NCBI RefSeq assembly: GCF_035818635.1
Contig: NZ_JAYLLH010000001.1
Coordinates: forward strand, 1 to 64,000
Direction of reading: 5' to 3'
Source: Mesobacterium_A hydrothermale
Lineage (GTDB): Bacteria; Pseudomonadota; Alphaproteobacteria; Rhodobacterales; Rhodobacteraceae
DNA length: 64,000 nt
Shown: positions 25,298 through 34,276 of the stretch, piece after piece
How positions within the stretch are numbered: the stretch's first letter is position 1
Layout of the letters: every line of letters starts with the position of its first letter
Program-made: the position numbers and the translations under genes
The notes under the pieces: model-generated
What the model was told of the DNA's origin: nothing
Database searches by the model: none
The model's input: the letters and a program-made list of their open reading frames with translations, nothing else

Positions 25298-26092
25298 TCA
25301 GGCGGCGTCTTCGGCGGGGGCGCGGCCCTGGGCGATCTCGATCTGGTGGCGCAGGATGTGCAGCATCTCGGCCGCCTCGGGGGTGTAGAGGTGTTCGATG
25401 TCGCGCGGGCCGTCGAACTGCACATCGAGCGTGTATTGCGTTCTGGCCGGGCGGCCCGACAGCACGACCACCTGGTCGGCCAGGAAGATGGATTCGCGCA
25501 GGTCGTGGGTGATCAGCACGCCGGTGAAGGGTTCCTTGGCTTTCACCTGGTGCATGATCTGCCACAGATCTTCGCGGGTGAAGGCATCGAGCGCGCCGAA
25601 GGGTTCGTCGAGGATCAGCACCTCGGGCTTGTGGACAAGCGCGCGGCAGAGCGAGGCGCGCTGGCGCATCCCGCCCGAAAGTTCGGAGGGGCGTTTGTCT
25701 TCGAAGCCCTTGAGGCCGACGAGTTCGAGCAGGTAGCGCGCGCGGTCTTCCTTTTCGGTTCTGGACAGCTTGTTGGGCACGATTTCCAGCGGCAGCATCA
25801 CGTTCTTCAGGATCGTGCGCCATTCCAGCATGACCGGGTTCTGGAACGCCATGCCGACGGTGGAGCGCGGCGATTTCACCAGTTCGCCGTGCAGCCAGAC
25901 TTCGCCCTGGTCGGGTTTCAGCAGGCCCGCGACCAGTTTTGTCAGGGTGGACTTGCCGCAGCCCGAGGGGCCGACGACGGCGACGAAGCCACCTTCGGGT
26001 ACAGAGAGTTCCAGCCCGTCCAGCACCGGCAGCGGGCCGGCCTTGGTCTTGTAGGCGTGGCGCACGCCCTTGATGTCTATGAGATTGGTCAT
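25298..26092 (-). CDS. ABC importer ATP-binding protein (SsuB/TauB/ThiZ type)
   Basis: This 264-residue ATPase has Walker A as VVGPSGCGKSTLTKLVAG, the signature LSGGMRQRASLCRAL and Walker B LILDEPFGALD, with the switch histidine in LITHDLRE. It is the subclass that powers importers of sulfonates, taurine or thiamin precursors. The ATG at 26092 sits 5 nt after GGAG; a GTG at 26098 is in frame. It is sandwiched between the binding protein and permease genes, forming a complete importer. Confidence 0.9.
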   Translation of the reverse strand: MTNLIDIKGVRHAYKTKAGPLPVLDGLELSVPEGGFVAVVGPSGCGKSTLTKLVAGLLKPDQGEVWLHGELVKSPRSTVGMAFQNPVMLEWRTILKNVMLPLEIVPNKLSRTEKEDRARYLLELVGLKGFEDKRPSELSGGMRQRASLCRALVHKPEVLILDEPFGALDAFTREDLWQIMHQVKAKEPFTGVLITHDLRESIFLADQVVVLSGRPARTQYTLDVQFDGPRDIEHLYTPEAAEMLHILRHQIEIAQGRAPAEDAA

Positions 26093-26143
26093 GGCCACTC
26101 CGGAAAGGAAACGGGGTGGGCCGCGTGGCCCACCCCTTCTGGC

Positions 26144-27145
26144 TTATTTCAGCGCGAACCCTTCTTCGGGCAGGTAGGCATCGGTGAAGTAAAGCGATGC
26201 GTCGGGCGCGGTCTTGAACTCGTAGGTCATCTTGATCTGTTCGAGCGCATTGGCGAAGCGCGCGTCGTCGATGTCGCCCATGCCGTTGGCCTTGGTCCAG
26301 TCGGTCACCACGTTGGCGTCGATGGCCAGCTGCAGGCGGCGTTGTTCCAGCGCGGCGTCGGCGGCGGGGTTGCGTCCGACCATGCTGGCGGTGGCGCCTG
26401 CCGGATCGGCAATCGCGTCGGTCCAGCCCTTGGCGACGGCGCCGAGGAAGCCCTTGATGATCTCGGGGTTGGCGGCGGCATAGTCGGTGTTGACGATGAT
26501 CGCGTTGCCGTAGAGGTCGACCCCGTAATCGGCCATCAGGATGGTCGAGATGTCATCCTCGGGCACGCCGAGGCGCACGAGGTTCAGGTAGGACGAGAAC
26601 GAGAAGCCGGTGATCGCGGCGACCTTGCCTTCGGCCAGCATCGGTTCGCGGGTCGGGAAACCCACGGGTTCAACGGTGATCGCGGCCATGTCGAGGCTGT
26701 TGGTGGCAGCGAAGATCGGGAACTGGGCCCAGGCGCCATCCGGGGGCGGGGCGCCCAGCACCTTGCCTTCCAGGTCTTTCGGTGCCTCGACGCCGAGCGA
26801 CTTGCGGCCGACGACGGCGAAGGGCGGCTTGTCGTAAATCATCATCACGGCGGTGACGGGCGCGCCGGGGTTCTGGTCAAGGAACTTGATCAGCGAGTTG
26901 ATGTCGGCAAAGCCCACCGGGAAGGCACCGGTGGCCACCTTCGGAATCGCGTCGAGCGAGCCCTGGCCGGCGGAGATTTCCACCGACAGGCCAGCTTCGG
27001 CGAAGTGGCCGTTGTCGATGGCGGCGAAATAGGGGGCCGAGGGACCTTCGAATTTCCAATCGAGGGCGAAGGGTACGGCGGTTTCGGCATGGGCCGCGCC
27101 GCACAGGATGACACCTGCGGCAGCGGCGAGAGCGCGGTAATACAC
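26144..27145 (-). CDS. ABC importer periplasmic binding protein (NMT1/ThiY-like)
   Basis: This 333-residue protein has a signal peptide (ALAAAAGVILCGAAHA) and the NMT1/SsuA-like fold start VPFALDWKFEGPSAPYFAAIDNGHFAEAGLSVEIS. These proteins bind sulfonates, thiamin pyrimidines, riboflavin precursors or similar compounds; the pocket residues do not let me choose. I chose GTG at 27145 because GAGGAG lies 6 nt upstream and the signal peptide begins here; the frame stays open to 27337 with unlikely residues. First gene of the importer operon. Confidence 0.85.
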   Translation of the reverse strand: MYYRALAAAAGVILCGAAHAETAVPFALDWKFEGPSAPYFAAIDNGHFAEAGLSVEISAGQGSLDAIPKVATGAFPVGFADINSLIKFLDQNPGAPVTAVMMIYDKPPFAVVGRKSLGVEAPKDLEGKVLGAPPPDGAWAQFPIFAATNSLDMAAITVEPVGFPTREPMLAEGKVAAITGFSFSSYLNLVRLGVPEDDISTILMADYGVDLYGNAIIVNTDYAAANPEIIKGFLGAVAKGWTDAIADPAGATASMVGRNPAADAALEQRRLQLAIDANVVTDWTKANGMGDIDDARFANALEQIKMTYEFKTAPDASLYFTDAYLPEEGFALK

Positions 27146-27351
27146 TGGAAACTCCTCTGTTGGCAGCAACACGACTGCGGCAGAGTCATCGCTGTTCCGA
27201 CGACGGTAAGGCCAGCGATATGCCTGAACATTACGCACACGGAAGTTCTCTGCCGCATATTGTGACGCGAATGAATTGATGCGCCTAAGAAATGGGCAAT
27301 GTGCGATTTGCAGTTGGATCCGAATCGAACCCATCACCGGCGCGCTGGCAT

Positions 27352-27383
27352 GAAAAAACGGGCGGCACAGGGGGCCGCCCGTC
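27352..27383 (-). terminator. Intrinsic terminator of cpdB
   Basis: On the minus strand ACGGGCGGC (27382-27374) pairs with GCCGCCCGT (27366-27358) and is followed by TTTTTT. It lies about 25 bp downstream of the cpdB stop and upstream of the importer operon, insulating the two. The remaining DNA from 27146 to 27351 is importer promoter region without a recognisable motif. Confidence 0.85.
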
Positions 27384-27408
27384 GTGATTTTTCAGGTAGT
27401 TTGCGGTG

Positions 27409-29379
27409 TCACAGCTTGATGCGGAACTGGGCAAAGCCTGCGTCGGTGTTACCGGCGTCTTCGATGTCGAGCCCTTTCAGGTCGCTGACGTAATCGCGCG
27501 CCTTCGGCCCGGTTTCGAACAGAACGGAGGTGCCGCCCAGCGGGGCAAAGGACCAGTTTTCATCGGCGGACGGGTTGATCGTGCCCTGTTCGACGATGTA
27601 GCGGACGATCACGTCGCGGTTGGTGTCGGGCCCTTCAAAGATGATCGTGTCGCCGGTGCCGGGGAAGCTGCCACCACCCGACGCGCGGTAGTTGTTGGTG
27701 GCAATGATGAACTCTGCTGCAGGATCAACCGGGGCGCCGTTGAACATCAGGTTCACGATGCGGTTGGCGTCGGGGGCCTCCAGCTCTCCCTTGGGGCCGA
27801 ATTTCGACGGTTGCGACAGGTCGATCTGATAGGTCACGCCGTCGATCACATCGAAGTTGTAGCTTGGGAAGCTGGGGTTCAGCAGCGGCGCGTCGGTGCT
27901 GCCCGGGGCGACCTGGTTGAACATGCCCGCGCTGCGTTCCAGCCAGTCCTTGACCTGCGCGCCGGTGACTTTCACCGCGCGCACGGTGTTGGGATAAAGA
28001 TACAGGTCAGCCACGTTCTTGATGGCCACATCGCCTGCGGGCACATCGGTGTAATATTCCGGGCCGCCACGGCCACCGGCTTTGAACGGGGCCGCCGCCG
28101 ACAGGATCGGTAGACCTTCGTATTGGGTGCCCTGCATCATCTGTGCGATGTACCAGGTCTGCGCCTGGCTTACGATCTGGACCGATGGGTCATCCGCCAC
28201 CAGCGCGAAATAGCTGTAAAGCGGGGCAGAGGTCTTTCCCACTGCGCGGCGGACATAGGCCAATGTCGCGTCGTGGTCGGCGCGGGCGGCGGCAAGAACG
28301 GTTTCGTTGTCGCCCACCAGCGCGGTGATCGAACGGTCCTCGTTCCGCTTGGAAATCGGGCGCGACTCGGAGCTGGCGGTGACGACGCGCCAATCGCCGC
28401 CATCCTTTTCCAGCATCAGGTCGATGATGCCCAGATGGCTGCCCCAGAAGCCGCCCATTGCGGCGGGCTTGCCGTGGATCAGGCCCTTTTCAGCATCGAC
28501 GGCGGCATAGTCCTTGTAGGTTGGCGAGGGGAAGACAAGGTGGCTGTGCCCGGTCATGATCGCATCGACGCCGTCAACTGCGGCCAGCGGCACGCTGGCG
28601 TTTTCCATCCCGTCCTCGGGGTTGGCGGACCCAATGCCGGAATGCGACAGCGCGATGATGATGTCGGCACCGGCCTCTTTCATCTCTGGGACAAAGGCTT
28701 TGGCCGTGGCGACGATGTCGCGCGCCATGACATTGCCTTCAAGGTGCTTGCGGTCCCAGTTCATGACTTGCGGCGGGGTGAAGCCGATGATGCCGACCTT
28801 GATCGCGTGTTCGGTCCCCGACCCGTCTTTCACCATCCGGTCCAGGATCACGTAGGGTTTGTAAAGGGTGTCATCCTCGCGGGCAGTGGCGCCCTGCGAC
28901 TTGGCGATATTGGCCAGTACGATGGGGAAATTCGCCATATCGGTCGATTTTTTCAGGAAATCCAGACCGTAGTTGAATTCATGGTTGCCGATGGTCCCGG
29001 CGTCGAAGTTCAGCGTATTCATCGCCGCGATGACCGGGTGCAAGTCGCCTTCCTTCATACCCTTTTCATACGCGATGTAATCGCCCATCGGGTTGCCTTG
29101 CAAGAAGTCGCCGTTGTCCACCAGCATGGAGTTGGTGGCCTCTGCCCGGATCTCTTCGATGATCGACGCGGTGCGCGACAGACCCAGCGTATCCACGGGT
29201 TTGTCGGCATAGTAATCATACGGGAAGACATGCACATGCAGGTCAGTGGTTTCCATGATCCGCAGGTGCGCCTGGTTGGTGGCTGCGTTGGCCGAATAGG
29301 GGTGCAGCGCGATCAGTGCGCTGCCTGCCGCGGCGCCGGCCATGAAGCCGCGCCGGGTGAAACTTGACTTGGTCGACAT
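27409..29379 (-). CDS. cpdB: 2',3'-cyclic-nucleotide 2'-phosphodiesterase/3'-nucleotidase
   Basis: This 656-residue protein has a twin-arginine signal (SSFTRRGFMAGAAAGSALIAL). The N-terminal metallophosphoesterase domain shows METTDLHVHVFPYDYY, VDNGDFLQGNPMGDYIA and IGNHEFNYG, and the C-terminal 5'-nucleotidase domain follows after about residue 350. CpdB hydrolyses 2',3'-cyclic nucleotides and 3'-nucleotides in the periplasm and salvages phosphate and nucleosides. Export via Tat rather than Sec is notable compared with E. coli. The ATG at 29379 follows GGGAGAG. It is divergent from nudC. Confidence 0.93.
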   Translation of the reverse strand: MSTKSSFTRRGFMAGAAAGSALIALHPYSANAATNQAHLRIMETTDLHVHVFPYDYYADKPVDTLGLSRTASIIEEIRAEATNSMLVDNGDFLQGNPMGDYIAYEKGMKEGDLHPVIAAMNTLNFDAGTIGNHEFNYGLDFLKKSTDMANFPIVLANIAKSQGATAREDDTLYKPYVILDRMVKDGSGTEHAIKVGIIGFTPPQVMNWDRKHLEGNVMARDIVATAKAFVPEMKEAGADIIIALSHSGIGSANPEDGMENASVPLAAVDGVDAIMTGHSHLVFPSPTYKDYAAVDAEKGLIHGKPAAMGGFWGSHLGIIDLMLEKDGGDWRVVTASSESRPISKRNEDRSITALVGDNETVLAAARADHDATLAYVRRAVGKTSAPLYSYFALVADDPSVQIVSQAQTWYIAQMMQGTQYEGLPILSAAAPFKAGGRGGPEYYTDVPAGDVAIKNVADLYLYPNTVRAVKVTGAQVKDWLERSAGMFNQVAPGSTDAPLLNPSFPSYNFDVIDGVTYQIDLSQPSKFGPKGELEAPDANRIVNLMFNGAPVDPAAEFIIATNNYRASGGGSFPGTGDTIIFEGPDTNRDVIVRYIVEQGTINPSADENWSFAPLGGTSVLFETGPKARDYVSDLKGLDIEDAGNTDAGFAQFRIKL

Positions 29380-29556
29380 GCGACTCTCCCTGAGTGTTTT
29401 GTTATTTCCTGATGCTGCCACAACATGACGCGGCAATGAAATTTTTTATCTTCTGGTCGAAAATTTGATTGCCATCCCGCCGATGCGGTGGTCGGGACAC
29501 TGGCCATTGTGCAATGAACATGTAATTCAACACTGCAATCGGGCGGAGGGAGAGCG

Positions 29557-30522
29557 ATGCGGCACGCGGAACAAGTGACTTTCGGCGGCTCAGGCCTTGA
29601 TCGGGCTGCCGCGCTGCGCGACGACTTGCCGGCGTTGGCTGCGGCGATGCAGGACCCGGACAGCCGGGCGGTGCTGTTCTGGCGTGGCAAATGCCTTGTC
29701 TCGAATGGTGAACACGAAGGGCTGACCCGCCTGCCGCTGACCCACCCCGTCTTGGGCGAAGCGGTCTCGGCCCCAATCCTGCTGGGGCGCGACGACGGCA
29801 CTGCGGTTTTTGCCTATGACATCTCGGGTTGGCAGCCCGAAACCCTGGACGCCGCTGCGCTGGGCCAGTTTATCGACCGTAGCGAACAGGTACATCCCAG
29901 CGTGGCCAACGCCCGGTTTGTCGAACTGCGCGGCCACATGACCCGTCTGTCGGCGCACGATGCAGAGCTTGCGGCGACCGGAAAGGGTATCCTTGGCTGG
30001 CACGCCAGCCATGGCTTCTGCGCCAAATGCGGCCAGGCGTCGACCATTCACAAGGCAGGGTGGGAACGTATCTGCCCGGCCTGTGGCGCGCATCATTTCC
30101 CGCGCACAGACCCGGTGGTCATCATGCTGATCACGCGGGGCAACAAGGTGTTGCTGGGCCGGTCGCACGGCTGGCCCGAAGGGATGTATTCCTGTCTTGC
30201 GGGTTTTGTCGAACCTGGCGAGACCATCGAAGCCGCGGTGCGCCGCGAAGTGGCGGAAGAGGCCGGTATCGAGGTTGGCGCGGTGCGCTATCTGGCCAGT
30301 CAACCCTGGCCGTTCCCGTCGTCGCTGATGTTCGGCTGCGCCGGAGAAGCGCTGAGCGACGAGATCAATATCGACCCGGTCGAAATCGAAGATGCCCGCT
30401 GGGTCAGCCGCGAAGAGGTGGCTGACGCCATGGCCGGTTTGCGCGAAGGATTGTTGCCCGCCCGAAAAGGTGCAATTGCGCATTTCCTGCTCAGGAACTG
30501 GCTTGCGGACAGGCTCGATTGA
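29557..30522 (+). CDS. nudC: NAD(H) diphosphatase NudC
   Basis: This 321-residue Nudix hydrolase cleaves NADH to NMNH and AMP and in E. coli removes NAD caps from RNA. It has the N-terminal NUDIX-like domain, the zinc ribbon (CAKCGQAS ... CPACGAHHFPRTDP), the Nudix box GFVEPGETIEAAVRREVAEEAGI, and the NudC-specific SQPWPFPSSLMFG just after it. A strong RBS (GGAGGGAGAG) precedes the ATG. It is followed by a SRPBCC gene 49 bp downstream on the same strand. Confidence 0.96.
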   Translation: MRHAEQVTFGGSGLDRAAALRDDLPALAAAMQDPDSRAVLFWRGKCLVSNGEHEGLTRLPLTHPVLGEAVSAPILLGRDDGTAVFAYDISGWQPETLDAAALGQFIDRSEQVHPSVANARFVELRGHMTRLSAHDAELAATGKGILGWHASHGFCAKCGQASTIHKAGWERICPACGAHHFPRTDPVVIMLITRGNKVLLGRSHGWPEGMYSCLAGFVEPGETIEAAVRREVAEEAGIEVGAVRYLASQPWPFPSSLMFGCAGEALSDEINIDPVEIEDARWVSREEVADAMAGLREGLLPARKGAIAHFLLRNWLADRLD

Positions 30523-30571
30523 CGCGAAACTGCCGATCCGACGGGCAAGACTATACAAGGGGCAGAAGCAG

Positions 30572-31036
30572 ATGCATCTGGCGGCAAAAGAAGACATCGA
30601 CGCGACAATCGAAAAGGTGTTCGCAGTTGTCAGCGATTTCAACCTGATCGAACAGGTTGCAACCCAACGCGCGATCGAAGTCGAGCGGGTCACAGACAGC
30701 ACACCGCCCGCCGCGGGGATGGAATGGGAAGCAACCTTTGGGTTTCGGGGCAAACCGCGCAGCATGACGGTGACGCTTGCCGAATTCACCCCGCCCGAGG
30801 CGGTGGCCTACAATGCCCATACCGGCGGACTGGACATCGAGATGCGGATCGAACTGGTGGCACTGTCACCGGCAAAGACGCGGCTGCACCTCAAGACCGA
30901 TCTGAAGCCCGCCAACCTGTCGGCGCGGCTGTTGGTCCAGTCGTTGAAACTGGCCAAGAGCACGATCGAGAAAAAACTGGACAGCCGCGTTGCGGAAATG
31001 GGCCGCGGCATCGAAAAACGCATCAAGGCCGCGTGA
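30572..31036 (+). CDS. SRPBCC/START-like family protein
   Basis: This 154-residue protein begins MHLAAKEDIDATIEKVFAVVSDF, the typical opening of the polyketide-cyclase/START-like (SRPBCC) fold, and ends in a long amphipathic helix (LAKSTIEKKLDSRVAEMGRGIEKRI). The middle alternates strands as in this fold. Such proteins bind lipids or hydrophobic ligands; no ligand can be named. It lies in the same transcription unit as nudC and ends at a terminator. Confidence 0.7.
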   Translation: MHLAAKEDIDATIEKVFAVVSDFNLIEQVATQRAIEVERVTDSTPPAAGMEWEATFGFRGKPRSMTVTLAEFTPPEAVAYNAHTGGLDIEMRIELVALSPAKTRLHLKTDLKPANLSARLLVQSLKLAKSTIEKKLDSRVAEMGRGIEKRIKAA

Positions 31037-31069
31037 CGGCTGCGCCGCGACACGCACAGCTGGGATTCA

Positions 31070-31105
31070 AACGCTCCGGAGTCAGACCCGGGGCGTTACG
31101 TTTTT
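31070..31105 (+). terminator. Intrinsic terminator after nudC-SRPBCC unit
   Basis: AACGCTCCGG (31070-31079) pairs with CCGGGGCGTT (31088-31097), with one mismatch, and is followed by ACGTTTTT. It closes the plus-strand unit just before the convergent hemC stop. Confidence 0.75.
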
Positions 31106-31126
31106 AAGGTGTGCAGCTGCGGGCGG

Positions 31127-32086
31127 TCAGCCGCGCCAGTCGAAAAACCCGGTCCCAGCATGATGCAACAGACGCAGGGCCAGTTCCGCACCCATCGTCG
31201 GGCCATCGCTGATCGGGCCGTTGATCGCTTCGGACAGGGCCTCGCTCCCGTCGGGGCGCAAGACTTCGCCGCGCAAGTGCAAACTGCCGCCGTCGAGTTC
31301 GGCCAGCCCCGCAATCGGGGTTTCGCAGGACCCGTCCAGCCGTGCCAGGAAGGCCCGTTCAGCGGCCAGCCGTTGCGCGGTTTGCAGATCGTGGATGGCC
31401 GCCAACATATCTGCCGCGAGGGCATCGTCGGTGCGCCGTTCGATCCCGATGGCACCTTGCGCCACGGCGGGCAGCATGTCGGCGGTTTCAATCGCGTGCG
31501 CCAGGACGTCGGTCATGTTCAGCCGGTTCAGACCGGCCATTGCAAGGAAGGTGCAGCGCGCCACGCCATCGTCCAGCTTTTGCAGCCGGGTTTGCAGGTT
31601 GCCGCGAAATTCCACCGGTTTCAGGTCGGGCCGTCGGTTCAGCAACTGCGCGCGGCGGCGCAGTGACGAGGTGCCGACAACCGCGCCTTCGGGCAGGTCG
31701 GCGATCGCCTTGAACTCCGGGCTGATGAAGGCGTCACGCACGTCTTCGCGCGGCAGGTAGCAATCGAGGATCAGCCCCTCGGGCTGAACCGTCGGCATGT
31801 CTTTCATCGAATGCACGGCAATGTCGATGTCGCCGGCGATCATCGCCTCTTCGATTTCCTTGGTGAACAGCCCCTTGTTGCCAATTTCCTTTAGCGGGCG
31901 GTCGGCGTCGATCATGGCACGGTTGTCGCCGGTGGTCTTGATGACCACGATCTCGAACGCGTTCTGCGGCAGATCAAAGGCCGCCGACAGCCGGTCACGG
32001 GTTTCATAGGCCTGCGCCAGCGCCAGCGGCGAACCGCGGGTGCCGATGCGCAGCGGTGCTGCGGGGGAAGGAAGCGGACGTGTCAT
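31127..32086 (-). CDS. hemC: Porphobilinogen deaminase (hydroxymethylbilane synthase)
   Basis: This 319-residue enzyme joins four porphobilinogens into hydroxymethylbilane for heme and bacteriochlorophyll synthesis. It has LRIGTRGSPLALAQA at the start, VVIKTTGDN, VHSMKDMPTV and the dipyrromethane cofactor cysteine in LDGSCETPIAGLAEL. Length is normal. It is divergent from hemE across a 105-bp region, so two steps of the tetrapyrrole pathway share one promoter region. Confidence 0.96.
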   Translation of the reverse strand: MTRPLPSPAAPLRIGTRGSPLALAQAYETRDRLSAAFDLPQNAFEIVVIKTTGDNRAMIDADRPLKEIGNKGLFTKEIEEAMIAGDIDIAVHSMKDMPTVQPEGLILDCYLPREDVRDAFISPEFKAIADLPEGAVVGTSSLRRRAQLLNRRPDLKPVEFRGNLQTRLQKLDDGVARCTFLAMAGLNRLNMTDVLAHAIETADMLPAVAQGAIGIERRTDDALAADMLAAIHDLQTAQRLAAERAFLARLDGSCETPIAGLAELDGGSLHLRGEVLRPDGSEALSEAINGPISDGPTMGAELALRLLHHAGTGFFDWRG

Positions 32087-32191
32087 GCGCTAGCCATATG
32101 CGGGCAAGGTGACGCGCGCAAGCGGCTGCGTCTTGACATATTGCCGCCAAGCCTTGATCCCCTCTCGCCAAGACTGAGGAAGGAACGACCC

Positions 32192-33226
32192 ATGGCCCCG
32201 ACGAAAAAGATCCTGCGCGCCCTTGCCGGTGAAACCCTGCCCACCCCGCCGATCTGGATGATGCGGCAGGCGGGCCGGTACCTGCCGGAATACCGGGCGA
32301 CGCGGGCGCAGGCGGGGGATTTCCTGTCCCTGTGCTACAACAGTGAACTGGCGGCCGAGGTGACGTTGCAGCCGATCCGCCGCTATGGCTTTGATGCCGC
32401 GATCCTGTTTGCCGACATCCTGTTGCTGCCGCAGGCGCTGGGCACCGACCTGTGGTTCGTCACCGGAGAAGGGCCGCGCCTGTCCACCATCACCACCGAG
32501 GCCGAGTTCGAAAAGCTGGGCCGGGGCGAGATGATCCACGACACGCTGAACCCGGTCTATGAAACCGTGCGCCTCTTGCGGCGCGAACTGCCCGAGGAAA
32601 CCACGTTGATCGGGTTTGCCGGGGCGCCGTGGACCGTGGCGACCTACATGATCGCCGGGCGCGGCACCAAGGATCAGGGCCCGGCCCATGCGCTGAAGGC
32701 CGAAAATCGCGCACTGTTCCAGAAGATCGTCGACCGGCTGACCGAATCCACCATCGACTACCTGTCGGCGCAGATCGACGCCGGGGCCGAGGTGGTCAAG
32801 ATTTTCGACAGCTGGGCCGGGTCGCTGAAGGGGCAGGATTTCCACGATTTCGCGCTGGAACCCGCGCGCATCATCATTCAGGAACTCAAGGCGCGGCACC
32901 CGGGCATCCCGGTCATCGCCTTCCCGCGCGAAGCGGGCGAAGGGTATGTCGGGTTCGCCAAGGCGACCGGCGCGGATTGCGTCGCGGTGGACAATTCGGT
33001 GACCCCGGAATGGGCCGCAGCGAAAGTGCAGGTCGATGGCTGCGTGCAGGGCAACCTGGCCTCGTCGCATATGGTGACCGGTGGACAGGCACTTGTTGAT
33101 GAAACCCGTCACATCGTGCAGGTGTTTTCCAAGGGGCCGCATATCTTCAACCTGGGTCACGGGATCACACCGGATGCCGATCCCGAAAACGTACAATTGA
33201 TGATCGATACCGTGCGAAACGGCTGA
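32192..33226 (+). CDS. hemE: Uroporphyrinogen decarboxylase
   Basis: This 344-residue enzyme decarboxylates uroporphyrinogen III to coproporphyrinogen III. The signature PPIWMMRQAGRYLPEYR begins near residue 20, and GFAGAPWTVATYMIAGRG is the second signature. The active-site aspartate region FADILLLPQALG is present. I start at ATG 32192 (MAPTKKILRALAGE), preceded by GAAGGAACG; the in-frame upstream sequence is not conserved. It is divergent from hemC. Confidence 0.96.
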   Translation: MAPTKKILRALAGETLPTPPIWMMRQAGRYLPEYRATRAQAGDFLSLCYNSELAAEVTLQPIRRYGFDAAILFADILLLPQALGTDLWFVTGEGPRLSTITTEAEFEKLGRGEMIHDTLNPVYETVRLLRRELPEETTLIGFAGAPWTVATYMIAGRGTKDQGPAHALKAENRALFQKIVDRLTESTIDYLSAQIDAGAEVVKIFDSWAGSLKGQDFHDFALEPARIIIQELKARHPGIPVIAFPREAGEGYVGFAKATGADCVAVDNSVTPEWAAAKVQVDGCVQGNLASSHMVTGGQALVDETRHIVQVFSKGPHIFNLGHGITPDADPENVQLMIDTVRNG

Positions 33227-33340
33227 TCTGCGCCCGGACGCTGCAATTTTGCACAACAGTCATACGCAACCGGGCAGTTTGAAAACTGAACGGATCGGTT
33301 TAGGTGTGTCCCCGAAAGAGGAAACACGAAGGTATGGCCG

Positions 33341-34276
33341 ATGACGGCAATGGTAGAGATTGAAGGCTTGCGCAAAGCCTATCCCGGCGGGTTCGAGGCG
33401 CTGAAAGGCGTGACCCTGTCCATTGAAGAAGGGGAAATCCTTGCGCTGTTGGGGCCGAACGGTGCGGGCAAGACGACGCTGATTTCCACGATCTGTGGGA
33501 TCACCCTGCCCACGTCCGGCACGATCCGCGTGGGCGGGCATGACACGATCACCGATTACCGCGCAGCGCGGGCGCTGATCGGGTTGGTGCCGCAGGAAAT
33601 TCACCTCGAACCGTTCCAGACCGTGATCAACGCGGTCCGGTTTTCGCGCGGCCTGTTCGGCAAGCCGCGGAACGAGGCCCTGATCGAAGATATCCTGCGC
33701 AAGCTTTCGCTGTGGGACAAGCGCGATGCCAAGACAATCGAACTGTCCGGCGGGATGAAGCGCCGGGTGCTGATCGCCAAGGCATTGGCGCATGAACCAC
33801 GGGTGCTGTTTCTGGATGAACCCACCGCCGGGGTCGACGTGGAATTGCGCAAGGGCATGTGGGACACCGTTGCCGCGCTCAAGTCGCAGGGCGTGACCAT
33901 CATCCTGACCACGCACTACATCGAAGAAGCCGAGGCGATCGCCGACCGCATCGGGGTCATCAACAAGGGTGATCTGCTGTTGGTCGAGGACAAGGCCACG
34001 CTGATGCACAGGATGGGGCAAAAGGAACTGCGGATCGACTTGCAGGAACCGTTGGCATCTGTCCCTGACGGGCTGTCGGACTATGCGCTGCGGCTGGAAG
34101 ACGGTGGGCGCGCGCTTGTCTATGCCTATGACACGCAGGCCGAACGCACCGGGATCGCCCGGTTGATTGCCCGGTTGTCCGAGCTTGGCGTGGTTCTGCG
34201 CGATGTGCACACCCGACAGAATTCGCTTGAAGATATTTTTATCGGGTTGGTACAGGCAGGGGAGGATGCAGCATGA
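33341..34276 (+). CDS. ABC-2 type exporter ATP-binding protein
   Basis: This 311-residue ATPase has Walker A GPNGAGKTTLISTICG, the signature LSGGMKRRVLIAKAL, Walker B VLFLDEPTAGVD and the H-loop LTTHYIEEAE. It is the DrrA/CcmA/NodI-like class that pairs with ABC-2 permeases. The gene overlaps the next by 4 bp (ATGA), so the two are a coupled exporter. The cargo is unknown; lipids, polysaccharides and drugs are family options. A YadH/YadG-like pair is the nearest resemblance. Confidence 0.9.
   Translation: MTAMVEIEGLRKAYPGGFEALKGVTLSIEEGEILALLGPNGAGKTTLISTICGITLPTSGTIRVGGHDTITDYRAARALIGLVPQEIHLEPFQTVINAVRFSRGLFGKPRNEALIEDILRKLSLWDKRDAKTIELSGGMKRRVLIAKALAHEPRVLFLDEPTAGVDVELRKGMWDTVAALKSQGVTIILTTHYIEEAEAIADRIGVINKGDLLLVEDKATLMHRMGQKELRIDLQEPLASVPDGLSDYALRLEDGGRALVYAYDTQAERTGIARLIARLSELGVVLRDVHTRQNSLEDIFIGLVQAGEDAA

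Noticed and set aside
27300..27345. GGTTCGATTC on the minus strand, resembling a tRNA T-loop
   Set aside because: The flanking bases do not form a 5-bp T-stem and no acceptor stem or anticodon arm can be drawn around it.
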